This document shows positions 32,937 to 41,891 of a DNA stretch of 64,000 bases, piece after piece. The position numbers and the translations under genes are program-made. The notes under the pieces are model-generated. The model ran no database searches. It was not told where the DNA came from and worked only from the letters and a program-made list of their open reading frames with translations. The number at the start of each line of letters is the position of its first letter. Within the stretch, counting starts at the first letter, position 1. Source of the stretch: G963665925 sp963665925 (lineage in GTDB: Bacteria > Bacillota > Clostridia > Peptostreptococcales > Acidaminobacteraceae); assembly GCA_963665925.1 (NCBI GenBank), contig OY762511.1, positions 992,001-1,056,000 on the forward strand. Direction: 5' to 3'.

Positions 32937-34343
32937 CTAAAATATGAAGTCTTCTTCCAGTAATCCTTGATCAAAAATTTGTTGAATAGACTGCACCACT
33001 CCAAGAATGTTCATATGTCTATGAGAGACTCGGTCTATGATTTCAGAAGTGTTAAGCCTGCCTTGATCAATAAGTTCACCTAAATGTTTCAAATGCGATT
33101 CACCTCTGAAAACATGTGCCTTGTAAGCATTCTGCAGCTTGAATCCATTTTCCAAAGGAACATACTTTAGGTCCTCTCTAAAGGCAAGTATCTGTTCTGA
33201 ACGAACTGTTCCATGCATACTTTCAATGGTTTTACCTATAAACAGATCCAGTTCTTGCGGAGTTTCAAAATAGCCCAAAGCACATGTCTGGTAGCCTTTT
33301 GGATTTTCGTCAGTAGGCGGACAAGGTGTAATTAAACTTACCGTGCCTTCGACCATGTTTATCAAATATCCTGTAACACAAGCAACTGTATGATCTTTTA
33401 TTAGATCAGGATACTCAGTATTATCTTGTCGATTACGTCCTGATGGAGACATGACAGATTGAACTCTATCAGTAAACTGTGGCAGCAGTTCCGTATACAT
33501 CAGCTCTTCCGCTGAATATAATGCATGCAGGCGTTTCAGAACATTTTCTGACAGAACAGAAAATCGATCTAGATTTCCCGGATGCCTCTTTCTAAGTTCT
33601 AGCAAGTCATTTGTCCAATTCAAGTCACGCAGAGCTGCAGCTGTTGTCGTTTGAGGATAAATGCCTGTAAGCGCACCAAAATCACGGACAAAGTGAATGT
33701 AATCCGGATTGTCGGTGGGTTCGGTAGCCCAATAACATACACCGCCACCAATAGAATCACCTAGATGTTTTTGAAGCACTTTGATAGTCTCTCTCCAAAT
33801 TCCTTTGCTTTCATCCGTATAAGGAAGCCATTCTTTTAGGGATTCCGTTGCCAAAGCACAGAATGGACATTGAATTGAACATCCTTGACTCAGCTCAAAT
33901 GCGAGTGTGCCATGTGTCAGACTGGTGCTCGTCATCTGAGGCAACTGGCTTTCACACCTTTTCATTTGCCGTTTATGCCACTTGTTAAACCGTTCACTCG
34001 AAGTTGTGCGTATCCATTGCAACCATTTATCCCGTTCAGTATTGACCGCTTCATGCCTACGCATCCACAGCTCTATTTGTTGGCTATTCTTAAATGTGGA
34101 TATTTCCAAATCCTGAATTTGAGTACGATTCTCTACCAGTGCTATCATTTGCACTGGATCAATACCGTAGATTCCTTTTGCTTCTAATATCGGGACTGAG
34201 GTTTCAGGACTTGCCGTTACGGCTTCATAAAAATCCGAATAGCCGTAATAGCATTCAAAAAAACGCTTCATATGTGCATATAGCTCTTGCTCAGCTTCTG
34301 TCATACCAAATGTAACTTCGTCAAATATGTTTTTCGGGTTCAT
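32937..34343 (-). CDS. PoyD-like radical SAM peptide epimerase (module 2)
   Basis: This 468-residue protein is homologous over its whole length to the module-1 epimerase. It has FNKWHKRQMKRCESQLP, LAFELSQGCSIQCPFCALA (CX3CX2C), GGGVCYWATEPTDNPDY and GIYPQTTTAAA. It is the first gene of the RiPP operon and starts with ATG after GGGAGGATGT. It would introduce D-residues into one or more of the downstream precursor peptides (family knowledge plus position). The region upstream (34344-34530) is AT-rich and should hold the operon promoter, but no convincing -35/-10 pair was found. Confidence 0.88.
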   Translation of the reverse strand: MNPKNIFDEVTFGMTEAEQELYAHMKRFFECYYGYSDFYEAVTASPETSVPILEAKGIYGIDPVQMIALVENRTQIQDLEISTFKNSQQIELWMRRHEAVNTERDKWLQWIRTTSSERFNKWHKRQMKRCESQLPQMTSTSLTHGTLAFELSQGCSIQCPFCALATESLKEWLPYTDESKGIWRETIKVLQKHLGDSIGGGVCYWATEPTDNPDYIHFVRDFGALTGIYPQTTTAAALRDLNWTNDLLELRKRHPGNLDRFSVLSENVLKRLHALYSAEELMYTELLPQFTDRVQSVMSPSGRNRQDNTEYPDLIKDHTVACVTGYLINMVEGTVSLITPCPPTDENPKGYQTCALGYFETPQELDLFIGKTIESMHGTVRSEQILAFREDLKYVPLENGFKLQNAYKAHVFRGESHLKHLGELIDQGRLNTSEIIDRVSHRHMNILGVVQSIQQIFDQGLLEEDFIF

Positions 34344-34531
34344 ACATCCTCCCTACTTTTTCTTTTAAAAAACAAGATGTTATCTAGTAATCAGAATCTC
34401 TCACTTGAAATTCTATATACTGGCTATTATTAAAATTTTATCCTATTAATTACAGCTTATCACATTTAGTATATCGCTTAATTGAAATCTATTTTGCAAA
34501 TGTTTCTTTGCAATTGATCAAAAATAGTAAA

Positions 34532-34565
34532 AGCAGAATATCTTTCAATAAAAAGTTATTCTGCT
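34532..34565 (-). terminator. Terminator of the MocR-type gene
   Basis: On the minus strand AGCAGAATA pairs with TATTCTGCT around a 16-base loop, followed by TTTACTATTTTT. It separates the MocR gene from the RiPP operon. Confidence 0.7.
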
Positions 34566-34587
34566 CTTTCTTCGAATTTTTCTATAA

Positions 34588-36093
34588 TCAATAGTGCTGG
34601 CTGATTTCGTACACTTCGTCAACCAGACCTGCGATTTTTCTTATGGCGTCTGCGAATACATCCTCCTCGACATTGGTAAAGCAAAGCCGCATCTGATGCC
34701 TGCCGCTTCTAGAGTTATAGCAGAACTCTCCCGGAAGAAAGTTGATCCGATGCTTCTCAATACATTTGTAATGTAAGAGATTGCAGTTAAAATCCTTGGG
34801 AAAGGTCAACCAGAATACCATCCCGCCTCGCGGTTTTTCCACTTGGACATACTCCGGCAGTGCGTTTTTCATGACTGAATAGAGCCTGTCCCGCACATTT
34901 TTAAGCTGGGATGTCAAATCCGTCAAATAGTGCTTTTGACCATCACTTCCAATAAAGCCAGCCATAATCAGCTGATTGATGATGGGGACTCCGCCGTCCG
35001 AACTGGATTTTGCCGATGCAATTTTCAGAAGCAGTTTCCGGTCTGCTGTAATGACCGACAGCCTAAAGGCATGCCCATATATTTTGCTGAAACCTAGAAT
35101 ATAGACAACCCTGCCGTTTTCATCCAGGGCTTTGAGCGGCAAAGTACTGCCATCATAGGCCAATTGGCCAAATACGTCATCCTCAAGAATCAGGAAATTG
35201 AAGTAGTCCGCAAGCTCAAGTAGGGCTTTTTTTCGTTCCATGGACATAACCACACCCGTTGGATTATGAAAACTCGGCATAGTATAGACCATTTTGACAC
35301 TATGTGCTTCACAAACCGACAGAAGCGCCATGGTATCCAGTCCTTCAGCATCAACCGGAACTTCTACTATGACAGCCCCTCTGTTCTTGAACACATCAAG
35401 AACACCCGGGTAGGTCGGTGCACTCACGACCACAACATCGCCCGGCCCGATATAGGTTTTCGCGACAAGGCTGATAGCCTGCTGAGATCCGACCGTTATC
35501 AGGGTTTGTTCAATTTCGGCGTCTACATTTCTCTGTGCAAGCAGACGGCAGGCCGCCTCCCGCATGACATCAAGACCTTCAATGGGCGGATAGGGTCCAT
35601 TGATACGATCAAGCAAGGCTTCGTTTTTCATAAAGGTGTCCAGAACATGACGTGCAGGCGTCAGATGCGGACCCAGACAGGATACCGATAGGTTGATCCC
35701 ATCTTGGGTATGCTTCAAATTGTTGTTAAACCTGAAGCCCGCAGCAGAGACGTAATCAGACAAATCATCCTGCCATTTGTCAACGCCTGACTTTTCCCGT
35801 TCAATTGCCTTCATATCTATGCACTGTTCCATTTGCGCAGGGCTCATGTTCCTGAACTGTGATTTAACATAAGTCCCCCGCCCATGTATTTTTTCAACCA
35901 GACCATTTTTTTCAAGGTCTTCATATACGCGCACCATGGTCATATGGCTCACGCCAATGTCCTTGCACATCTTGCGAAGCGATGGCAGCTTTGTTTCAGG
36001 CTCAAGTACCCCACTGAGGATACGGTTTTCAAATACAGAATAAATCTGCGTATGTATTGAAACAGGACTTTCCTTATCTATAACTATTTTCAT
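34588..36093 (-). CDS. MocR-type transcriptional regulator (GntR helix-turn-helix plus aminotransferase-like domain)
   Basis: This 501-residue protein has a GntR winged helix (residues about 10-75: PVSIHTQIYSVFENRILSG, LPSLRKMCKDIGVSHMTMVRVYEDLE) fused to a fold-type-I aminotransferase domain (about 130-490) with PSFHNPTGVVMS, ILEDDVFGQLAY and the PLP-lysine region LGFSKIYGHAFRLS. MocR proteins sense PLP-linked amines or amino acids. It is divergent from a YczE-type gene, a common pairing in Firmicutes, and three direct repeats lie between them. The start follows GAGGTGAGCCT. Confidence 0.92.
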   Translation of the reverse strand: MKIVIDKESPVSIHTQIYSVFENRILSGVLEPETKLPSLRKMCKDIGVSHMTMVRVYEDLEKNGLVEKIHGRGTYVKSQFRNMSPAQMEQCIDMKAIEREKSGVDKWQDDLSDYVSAAGFRFNNNLKHTQDGINLSVSCLGPHLTPARHVLDTFMKNEALLDRINGPYPPIEGLDVMREAACRLLAQRNVDAEIEQTLITVGSQQAISLVAKTYIGPGDVVVVSAPTYPGVLDVFKNRGAVIVEVPVDAEGLDTMALLSVCEAHSVKMVYTMPSFHNPTGVVMSMERKKALLELADYFNFLILEDDVFGQLAYDGSTLPLKALDENGRVVYILGFSKIYGHAFRLSVITADRKLLLKIASAKSSSDGGVPIINQLIMAGFIGSDGQKHYLTDLTSQLKNVRDRLYSVMKNALPEYVQVEKPRGGMVFWLTFPKDFNCNLLHYKCIEKHRINFLPGEFCYNSRSGRHQMRLCFTNVEEDVFADAIRKIAGLVDEVYEISQHY

Positions 36094-36134
36094 AGGCTCA
36101 CCTCATTTGACCCAAGTATAGCACGAATCCCACA

Positions 36135-36174
36135 AGTGTTATAGTGTTATTGTACTAATCTATATAAGTGTTAT
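36135..36174. promoter_or_regulatory. Candidate MocR operator: three AGTGTTAT direct repeats
   Basis: AGTGTTAT occurs at 36135-36142, 36143-36150 and 36167-36174. The starts are 8 and 24 bases apart, that is one and three repeat lengths. The repeats lie in the 190-bp region between the divergent MocR and YczE-type genes. MocR regulators generally bind direct repeats, so this is a good operator candidate. Confidence 0.6.
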
Positions 36175-36258
36175 CTTTTCAATTAGACAGTTATACCTCC
36201 TTTTATCTAAACTGTTCATATAAACGACCTTATAAACCATAAGATTCTTGAAAGGAGG

Positions 36259-36276
36259 CCTGACAGCTTTGTCAGG
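36259..36276 (+). promoter_or_regulatory. Small hairpin between a strong ribosome binding site and the YczE-type start
   Basis: CCTGAC (36259-36264) pairs with GTCAGG (36271-36276) around AGCTTT. The AAAGGAGG just upstream is too far from the start codon when linear, but folding would bring it close. It may influence translation of the following gene. Confidence 0.4.
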
Positions 36277-36284
36277 AAATGATA

Positions 36285-36914
36285 ATGACCCTAAAAAAAA
36301 TCACACGACTCATCCTCGGACTTTTCATCTATGCACTCGGACTGGTGTTTTCCGTACAAGCCAATTTGGGGGTTACACCTTGGAACACCTTCCATTTGGG
36401 ACTTTCTAAACAGACTGGCATAAGCCTTGGCACTGCCATCATTGCAACAGGAGTATGTATTGTCCTCTTCAATTATTTTGCCAAGCAGAAAATGGGTGTC
36501 GGCACCCTTTTGAACATGGTTCTGATTGGAACCTTTGTGGATTTTCAAATAAAATATAACCTGGTCCCAGAAATGCATACCTTGTTTAGTGGCGTTTTCA
36601 TGATACTCGCCAGCATGTTCACCATCGCACTTGCTTCATGGCTCTATATCGGTGCAGGACTTGGTGCGGGCCCGCGTGACGGACTCATGGTCACCCTCAT
36701 GCACTGGACTGGAAAACCTGTCGGTGTCATTCGCGTATCCATCGAAACCACCGTCCTTATCATCGGCATTCTCTTAGGTGGAAAATTTGGAATCGGCACC
36801 CCAATTATTGCCCTCCTGCTTGGACCTATTTGTCAATGGACATTCAAACGCCTGAACTTCAACGTAAAGGACATACAACATGAGTATATTGACTTAAAGC
36901 AGCGGTCTGCCTGA
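36285..36914 (+). CDS. YczE/YyaS/YitT-type integral membrane protein (MocR-linked copy)
   Basis: This 209-residue membrane protein is a clear homologue of the one at 5961-6587. It shares YALGLVFSVQANLGVTPWNTFHLGLS, YIGAGLGAGPRDGLMV and a conserved C-terminal region. About five membrane segments are visible. The ATG at 36285 has AGGAA before it; another in-frame ATG lies six bases earlier. Its divergent MocR neighbour and the direct repeats between them indicate dedicated regulation. MocR-YczE pairs are known in bacilli, but the transported or sensed compound is not established. Confidence 0.82.
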   Translation: MTLKKITRLILGLFIYALGLVFSVQANLGVTPWNTFHLGLSKQTGISLGTAIIATGVCIVLFNYFAKQKMGVGTLLNMVLIGTFVDFQIKYNLVPEMHTLFSGVFMILASMFTIALASWLYIGAGLGAGPRDGLMVTLMHWTGKPVGVIRVSIETTVLIIGILLGGKFGIGTPIIALLLGPICQWTFKRLNFNVKDIQHEYIDLKQRSA

Positions 36915-36997
36915 AATATCAGCACGATCCTTGAACGTATCCGACCTTTGAGCTAAGCTCCCCCTTTGTCTGGAGTAAAGCCAACCGGACAAAAAAC

Positions 36998-37031
36998 AAA
37001 ATGACACGGGTCAATCGACCCGTGTCATTTA
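36998..37031. terminator. Bidirectional terminator
   Basis: AATGACACGGGTC pairs with GACCCGTGTCATT around AATC, with A residues before and TTT after. It separates the YczE-type gene from the converging aminotransferase gene. Confidence 0.85.
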
Positions 37032-37098
37032 CACTTCTATTCCCTAATCTTGAAAGCAGGCTTCTTCTCTCGCCTTATTGATGCCCCTGCTCACCCAA

Positions 37099-38337
37099 TC
37101 AAATCTTCTCCAGTGCCGAATCAAGACACTCAACCATTTCATCAATGTCTCTCCTGGTTATAACAAGGGGCGGCTGGAATGCCAAGGTATCTCTGTTCAT
37201 GCCGTTTTTTCCGATAATGAAACCGGCGTTTTTCATTTCCTCAAGCACAAAATCCACCTGGTCTGCAGTCTCAAGAGACATGCCGACCATGAGCCCAAGC
37301 CCGCGTATATCCGCAATGCACCCGTATGACAAAGCTCTCAGTTTTCCTATGAGATAGGCCCCGAGTTCTGCGCTCTTTTCAACCAGTCCATGGCGCGCCA
37401 TATAGCTTAGTACTTCGAGGCCGGCGGTCATAGACACCGGATTGCCCCCCAGAGTTGAGGCCGAGGGTTTATTAAAAGACTTAGCAACAGCCTCAGTTGC
37501 AGAGAAACCACCAATGGGCTGGCCATTTCCAAGGGCTTTCGCGTAGGTGATGATGTCTGGAACAATGCCAAAATGGTTGACCGCGAACATTTCACCGCAC
37601 CGTCCAAATCCCGTCTGGACTTCATCGGCAATCATGAGCACACCATACTGGTCACAGAGGGATTTAACCTCTTTCCAAAAATCAGTCGGCGGCACATGGA
37701 TCCCTCCATTTCCAAGAAGGGGTTCCGCAATCAGGGCCGCGATTGCCTCGCCGTGGGTGCTTAGAATTTCCTTCAAGCTTTCAAGAGACGCTCGGGCCTG
37801 CACTTTCCGGTCTGCCGCATAGGCCATATAACCTTTAACAAAATGCACATGTTCGTCTAAATATGGGTCAACCCGCCACATGGGAATACCCGTCACACTC
37901 ATGGTCAGCGCCGATCGACCATGGAGTCCACCCTCAAAGGCGATGAAGCCCCGCTTGCCCGTATGCATGCGCGCAAGCAGCAAGGCACCTTCATTGGCTT
38001 CTGTCCCGCTATTTACAAAAAAAGTCCGGTTAATGTCTCCAGGAAGTACACTTGAAAGCTTTTCTGCGAGCTCAACCATGGGTTCTGTTAAATAAATTAT
38101 GGATGTATGCTGCAGGGCATTCAGCTGTGCCTGGACCTTCTCATTGATTTCCTGATTGCAGTGTCCGCAATTGACCACGGTCACGCCTGCGAAAAAATCT
38201 GTATACCTTTTTCCCTGATCGTCAAAGAGATATTGTCCTTCACCGCGCACAATATGGGGTGGTTCCTTATAAAAATGCATGGCATTGGGAAAAAAGAACT
38301 GTTTTTTCTTATCGATTATGTTTTGTGAAGTCAACAT
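37099..38337 (-). CDS. Class III aminotransferase (AGXT2/alanine-glyoxylate-like)
   Basis: This 412-residue PLP enzyme shows FFAGVTVVNCGHCN, FVNSGTEANEGALLLAR, LHGRSALTMSVTG, MIADEVQTGFGRCGEMFA and the lysine region ITYAKALGNGQPIGG. It lacks the Cys-rich insertion of the aminotransferase at 19201-20571. The start codon lies eight bases after the U32 gene stop, after GGAGGAGAA, so it is probably the last gene of the long operon starting with ubiD. Its amino donor and its link to the rest of that operon are not clear. Pyruvate or glyoxylate could be an acceptor, by family. Confidence 0.88.
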   Translation of the reverse strand: MLTSQNIIDKKKQFFFPNAMHFYKEPPHIVRGEGQYLFDDQGKRYTDFFAGVTVVNCGHCNQEINEKVQAQLNALQHTSIIYLTEPMVELAEKLSSVLPGDINRTFFVNSGTEANEGALLLARMHTGKRGFIAFEGGLHGRSALTMSVTGIPMWRVDPYLDEHVHFVKGYMAYAADRKVQARASLESLKEILSTHGEAIAALIAEPLLGNGGIHVPPTDFWKEVKSLCDQYGVLMIADEVQTGFGRCGEMFAVNHFGIVPDIITYAKALGNGQPIGGFSATEAVAKSFNKPSASTLGGNPVSMTAGLEVLSYMARHGLVEKSAELGAYLIGKLRALSYGCIADIRGLGLMVGMSLETADQVDFVLEEMKNAGFIIGKNGMNRDTLAFQPPLVITRRDIDEMVECLDSALEKI

Positions 38338-38345
38338 TTCTCCTC

Positions 38346-40322
38346 CTAAAATCTGAGTGCACCAAAGGTCTGTTTTTCTCTTGTGAAAGGCATGTCACCT
38401 TTTAGAGCTGTAATCACTGCTGCAAGCTCTTCTGGCGACATAAGCTGCGCTTCAATGCGGAGCATATCAACGTTCATTGTCCGTATGGTCTTTAAAATCG
38501 GCAGGAGGTTGAGGGTATGTGTGGTCAGCAAATGCGTCTTTCCAAATTGGTCCCTGTAAATTTCGTAGATGCCCGCTTCATTCCTAAGCCTGCATACATC
38601 GCCTGCTGTGCCTTGAGCCTTGAAAAAGTCATGGTCAAAGTACATGCTTGTCAGCCTGCCATAGACGATCAGCTCAAGTCCACAGGGTTCCTTTGCCAGT
38701 GATTCAGCTCTATTTTGAACCGCATCTTTTCTAGAGACTTCCGCTAAAGCCCCCAGCTGGGCGGCATTCATTTCAATCGAAGCTGTGACTGTCTCCAGGC
38801 CATGCTCGGCATACCACTGCTGTGACGCACTGTTGTAGACATTGAGAGAATAATCTCCAGCCAGTGGCCACCTTCTAAAGGCTTCCGTGACTTCTGTGGC
38901 TTTTGAAACTTCTAAGGATTCTGCCCCTTCTAAAACGCCACTGCTTTTCTGAACCGCATTTTCACACTGGGCCAGCACCCCCATTTGTGTCACAAGAATA
39001 CCGTCCACAAGGCCTTGGAAGTGCTTTAGGTCCTCAGCAAACTGGGCGGTTTGGGCCTCATCCATCATACGCGGACTTGTCACATAGATTTCCTGATGTG
39101 CACTCATTTTATTTTTTACCGCTTGAACCTGGCTTACAGTAAACGGCTGGTTTGGCGCATATACATCCCCCGCCAGATAAATCCGGTCTACACCAAGCGC
39201 AATGGCTGTTTCAGCCTGACTGAGCGTCTGTACTTTAACTGATATTTTCTGACTGTCTACTGGACCGTGACTATACTTGCTCAGGGCATTCTCTATATTC
39301 AGTTGGTCCGATTCATCGATTTCCTTTTCAGGGGTCGGCGTTGAAAACATCTTGCCTGTCGAGTAGAACTTTCCAGTGCCCTCATGACGGGTGTTGAGGT
39401 TTTGCTTGCCTGGGTTTCCGAAGGCATAGCCAACAGAAAGGTCCCGTTTTTTCGTATTTTCAATCTGTGCATAGCCGGTACTGCTATCGTAGCCAACTGG
39501 ATTTTCTATATAGGTATCCAGCGCCTCGCCATAAAGATTCACAAGCTCTGTGATGAAGCCCTTTTCACGCATACGCCCTTCGATTTTAAAGGTGTTCACG
39601 CCCGCCTCAAGCATTTCAGGCAAGTGTCTATACAGCGACAGGTCCTTGACTGCCAGCGGAAATGCCCGCTCTTCTTGTTCAGAATCACTTCCCGTGTTGA
39701 ACCACCACCTGCATGGCTTGAGGCACCTCCCCCTGTTGCTGGACATACCAAAAAGCAGCGAGGAATAATAGCACTGAGATCCGTGAGTGATGCACATATC
39801 TCCGTGGGTAAAATATTCAAGTTCGACCTGGGTATTTTCGCTGAGGCGCCTGACTGCCTCAAGGGACATCTCCCGTGACAGCACCACCCGTGTCACCCCT
39901 TCTTTTTCAAGGAGGCGAATCATATCCAGGTTATGTACATTCATCATGACAGACGCATGCAGTTCAAGGCCCAGTCCCATTTCTTTGACAAGCTGTAGGA
40001 CTGCCATATCCTGCACAATCAGAGCGTCGGGTTTCACTTTTTCATCTAAAAATCGCAAATAGGATTTTAGCTGATCGAGCTGGTCTTCCTCAATCAGATT
40101 GTTGACGGTTATGTATATTTTCTTCCTATTTTCATGTGCCAGATCTGAAGCACGTATGAGTTCGTCGTCAGTGAAGTTGAAGCCCTTTCTGATCATGCGC
40201 ATGTTAAAGGCTTGCCCACCCAGATAAATGGCATCACATTTTGACGTCACAACACTTTTAAATATTTCAAAATTACCCGCTGGTGCAAGTAATTCTATGT
40301 TCTTCCCTTTATAATTTCTCAT
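38346..40322 (-). CDS. U32-family protein (RlhA/UbiU-V superfamily, peptidase U32)
   Basis: This 658-residue protein has the U32 core (LLAPAGNFEIFKSVVTSKCDAIYLGGQAFNMR, FTHGDMCITHGSQCYYSS, NRGRCLKPCRWWF, NTFKIEGRMR) and a long C-terminal extension. Its size and layout match the RlhA-like branch. Four cysteines of the MCITHGSQC and RCLKPC motifs are in the positions used to hold an iron-sulfur cluster in UbiU/UbiV-type proteins. Family members modify RNA or hydroxylate quinone precursors without oxygen, so the old peptidase label is doubtful. It sits in an operon with UbiA, UbiD and UbiX homologues. The start follows AGAGGAGCAGTC. Confidence 0.85.
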   Translation of the reverse strand: MRNYKGKNIELLAPAGNFEIFKSVVTSKCDAIYLGGQAFNMRMIRKGFNFTDDELIRASDLAHENRKKIYITVNNLIEEDQLDQLKSYLRFLDEKVKPDALIVQDMAVLQLVKEMGLGLELHASVMMNVHNLDMIRLLEKEGVTRVVLSREMSLEAVRRLSENTQVELEYFTHGDMCITHGSQCYYSSLLFGMSSNRGRCLKPCRWWFNTGSDSEQEERAFPLAVKDLSLYRHLPEMLEAGVNTFKIEGRMREKGFITELVNLYGEALDTYIENPVGYDSSTGYAQIENTKKRDLSVGYAFGNPGKQNLNTRHEGTGKFYSTGKMFSTPTPEKEIDESDQLNIENALSKYSHGPVDSQKISVKVQTLSQAETAIALGVDRIYLAGDVYAPNQPFTVSQVQAVKNKMSAHQEIYVTSPRMMDEAQTAQFAEDLKHFQGLVDGILVTQMGVLAQCENAVQKSSGVLEGAESLEVSKATEVTEAFRRWPLAGDYSLNVYNSASQQWYAEHGLETVTASIEMNAAQLGALAEVSRKDAVQNRAESLAKEPCGLELIVYGRLTSMYFDHDFFKAQGTAGDVCRLRNEAGIYEIYRDQFGKTHLLTTHTLNLLPILKTIRTMNVDMLRIEAQLMSPEELAAVITALKGDMPFTREKQTFGALRF

Positions 40323-40371
40323 GACTGCTCCTCTTGCGTGTACATCTTATAGTCAATTTTGTGCATTGATT

Positions 40372-41121
40372 TCATTCATTCCACGGACAGAGCCTGCGCT
40401 GAGCTTCATCAATCAGTCCAAACAGCAGACTGCCCATCAGGCTGATTGCGACAATACCTGAAAACATGCCTGTATAGTCCAGCTTCAGCCAGTTGTCCAT
40501 AATGTAAAATCCAATCCCCAGGGTCGTTGCATAGTTCTCACTGAAAAAGAGTACCGACAGACCTGTACCAATACTGAGTCTTAAAGCTGTGAAAAGCGCC
40601 GGTAAGATAGCTGGAACAATCAAATGTCTGTAAACCTGACTTGTACTTGGATTTAGAGATTGCATGGCCAGGAAATGGGCATGTGGAATGCTCTTTACCG
40701 CGTCCCGAATCGACAGAACCGTTTGAAAAAAGAGAATGAGAATGACAAGTACGACCTTGGAGCCATCGCCTATTCCAAAAACCAGTATCAAAAACGGTAA
40801 AAATGCGATTTTAGGCACCGGGTAAAATGTATAGAAAAGTGGAGACAGGTATTTGTCTAGGCGCAGTGACCGGCCCAGCAGTATGCCCACCGAACTTCCA
40901 AGAGCCATGGTTACGAGTATTGCTGTCAGGATTCTTGCAAGACTCACAAGGAGGTGTTTTAAAATTACTGGCCATCTTTGGGCCATATACAGGAGCGTCT
41001 CGACTGGTGATGGAATATACCTCACATTGAGCGTCGAAATCAAAAGCCACACAACAAATATGACCGTTACGCTATAGAGATAGGGGTGTTTTCGCACGAT
41101 CAGCACCCGCCCTTCATACAT
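40372..41121 (-). CDS. ABC transporter permease, SsuC/TauC type
   Basis: This 249-residue membrane protein has about six segments and the binding-protein-dependent permease signature in LAMQSLNPSTSQVYRHLIVPAILPALFTALRLSIGTGLS. It belongs to the nitrate/sulfonate/taurine (NitT/TauT) type. The first ATG at 41121 overlaps the ATPase gene by 22 bases but has no clear ribosome binding site; a GTG at 41097 preceded by GGGCGGG is an alternative start. With the ATPase and the divergently encoded lipoprotein (45356-46276) it should form one importer. Confidence 0.88.
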   Translation of the reverse strand: MYEGRVLIVRKHPYLYSVTVIFVVWLLISTLNVRYIPSPVETLLYMAQRWPVILKHLLVSLARILTAILVTMALGSSVGILLGRSLRLDKYLSPLFYTFYPVPKIAFLPFLILVFGIGDGSKVVLVILILFFQTVLSIRDAVKSIPHAHFLAMQSLNPSTSQVYRHLIVPAILPALFTALRLSIGTGLSVLFFSENYATTLGIGFYIMDNWLKLDYTGMFSGIVAISLMGSLLFGLIDEAQRRLCPWNE

Positions 41122-41891
41122 TTTCTAATTTCAATGCACGTCTCATAAAAGAGACCTTGCTCACGTCCGTCTTGAAGGTCATAACACGGATTGTCAAAGA
41201 CCCTTACAAGTTCTCCGCTTGAGCTGAGTACCAGGACCTGATGCGCAAGAAACACGGCTTCCTCAATATTATGGGTGACGAGAAAGAGCATTTTTCCACT
41301 CTCTTGAATCAGTTTTTTGAGATCTTCCTGAAGCTGCTCCCGTGTGATGGTATCGACAGAAGAAAAGGGTTCATCCATCACGATAAGGTCTGGTGCGGAC
41401 ACAAGCGCTCTTGCGATTGCGACCCGCTGTTTCTGACCCCCGCTGAGCGCATGAGGATAACGGGTCATAAGACCTTCTATGCCAACCTGCTTTAATACGG
41501 CTTCTACCCTGGATTTGGTGTCTTCTTTTTCATTTTCAGGATTTTTCTTTTCAGACTTTTTCTCATTTACAGGCTTTTTCTCATTGACAGACTGAGACGA
41601 CCTGCTTTTAAGAATCAATGGCAGGGCCGTATTGTCATAAACCGTCTTCCATGGAAAAAGACCGTAGTCCTGAAGCACCGTCGAAACGGAGTGCCGCCCG
41701 CTATTCACACAAGTGCCTGAAGTCACCGCCGTCTTGGGAAGAAGACTGGAAATGCTGTAAACCAGGGTGGTCTTTCCACATCCCGAAGGTCCCACCACCG
41801 CATAGGTTTTGCCGGGTTCAATGTTGAAATTGAAGTCTTTTAGAACTCTAGTGTCGCCATAAGCAACGGAATAGTCCTTAAATTGAATCAT
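41100..41891 (-). CDS. ABC transporter ATP-binding protein, SsuB/TauB type
   Basis: This 263-residue ATPase has Walker A (GPSGCGKTT), Q loop (VLQDYGLFPW), signature (ALSGGQKQRVAIARAL), Walker B (LIVMDEPF) and H loop (VTHN). A low-complexity, charged insertion of about 25 residues between the Q loop and the signature contains VNEKKPVNEKKSEKKNPENEKED, which is unusual for the family. I favour the ATG at 41891 (MIQFKDYS); a GTG three codons earlier is in frame. The gene overlaps the end of ubiX and the start of the permease gene, indicating tight coupling. Confidence 0.9.
   Translation of the reverse strand: MIQFKDYSVAYGDTRVLKDFNFNIEPGKTYAVVGPSGCGKTTLVYSISSLLPKTAVTSGTCVNSGRHSVSTVLQDYGLFPWKTVYDNTALPLILKSRSSQSVNEKKPVNEKKSEKKNPENEKEDTKSRVEAVLKQVGIEGLMTRYPHALSGGQKQRVAIARALVSAPDLIVMDEPFSSVDTITREQLQEDLKKLIQESGKMLFLVTHNIEEAVFLAHQVLVLSSSGELVRVFDNPCYDLQDGREQGLFYETCIEIRKCMKGGC

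Noticed and set aside
37099..38337. A role of the class III aminotransferase in the quinone-like operon
   Set aside because: Only its position links it; no known quinone step needs such an aminotransferase, so I did not assign it to the pathway.
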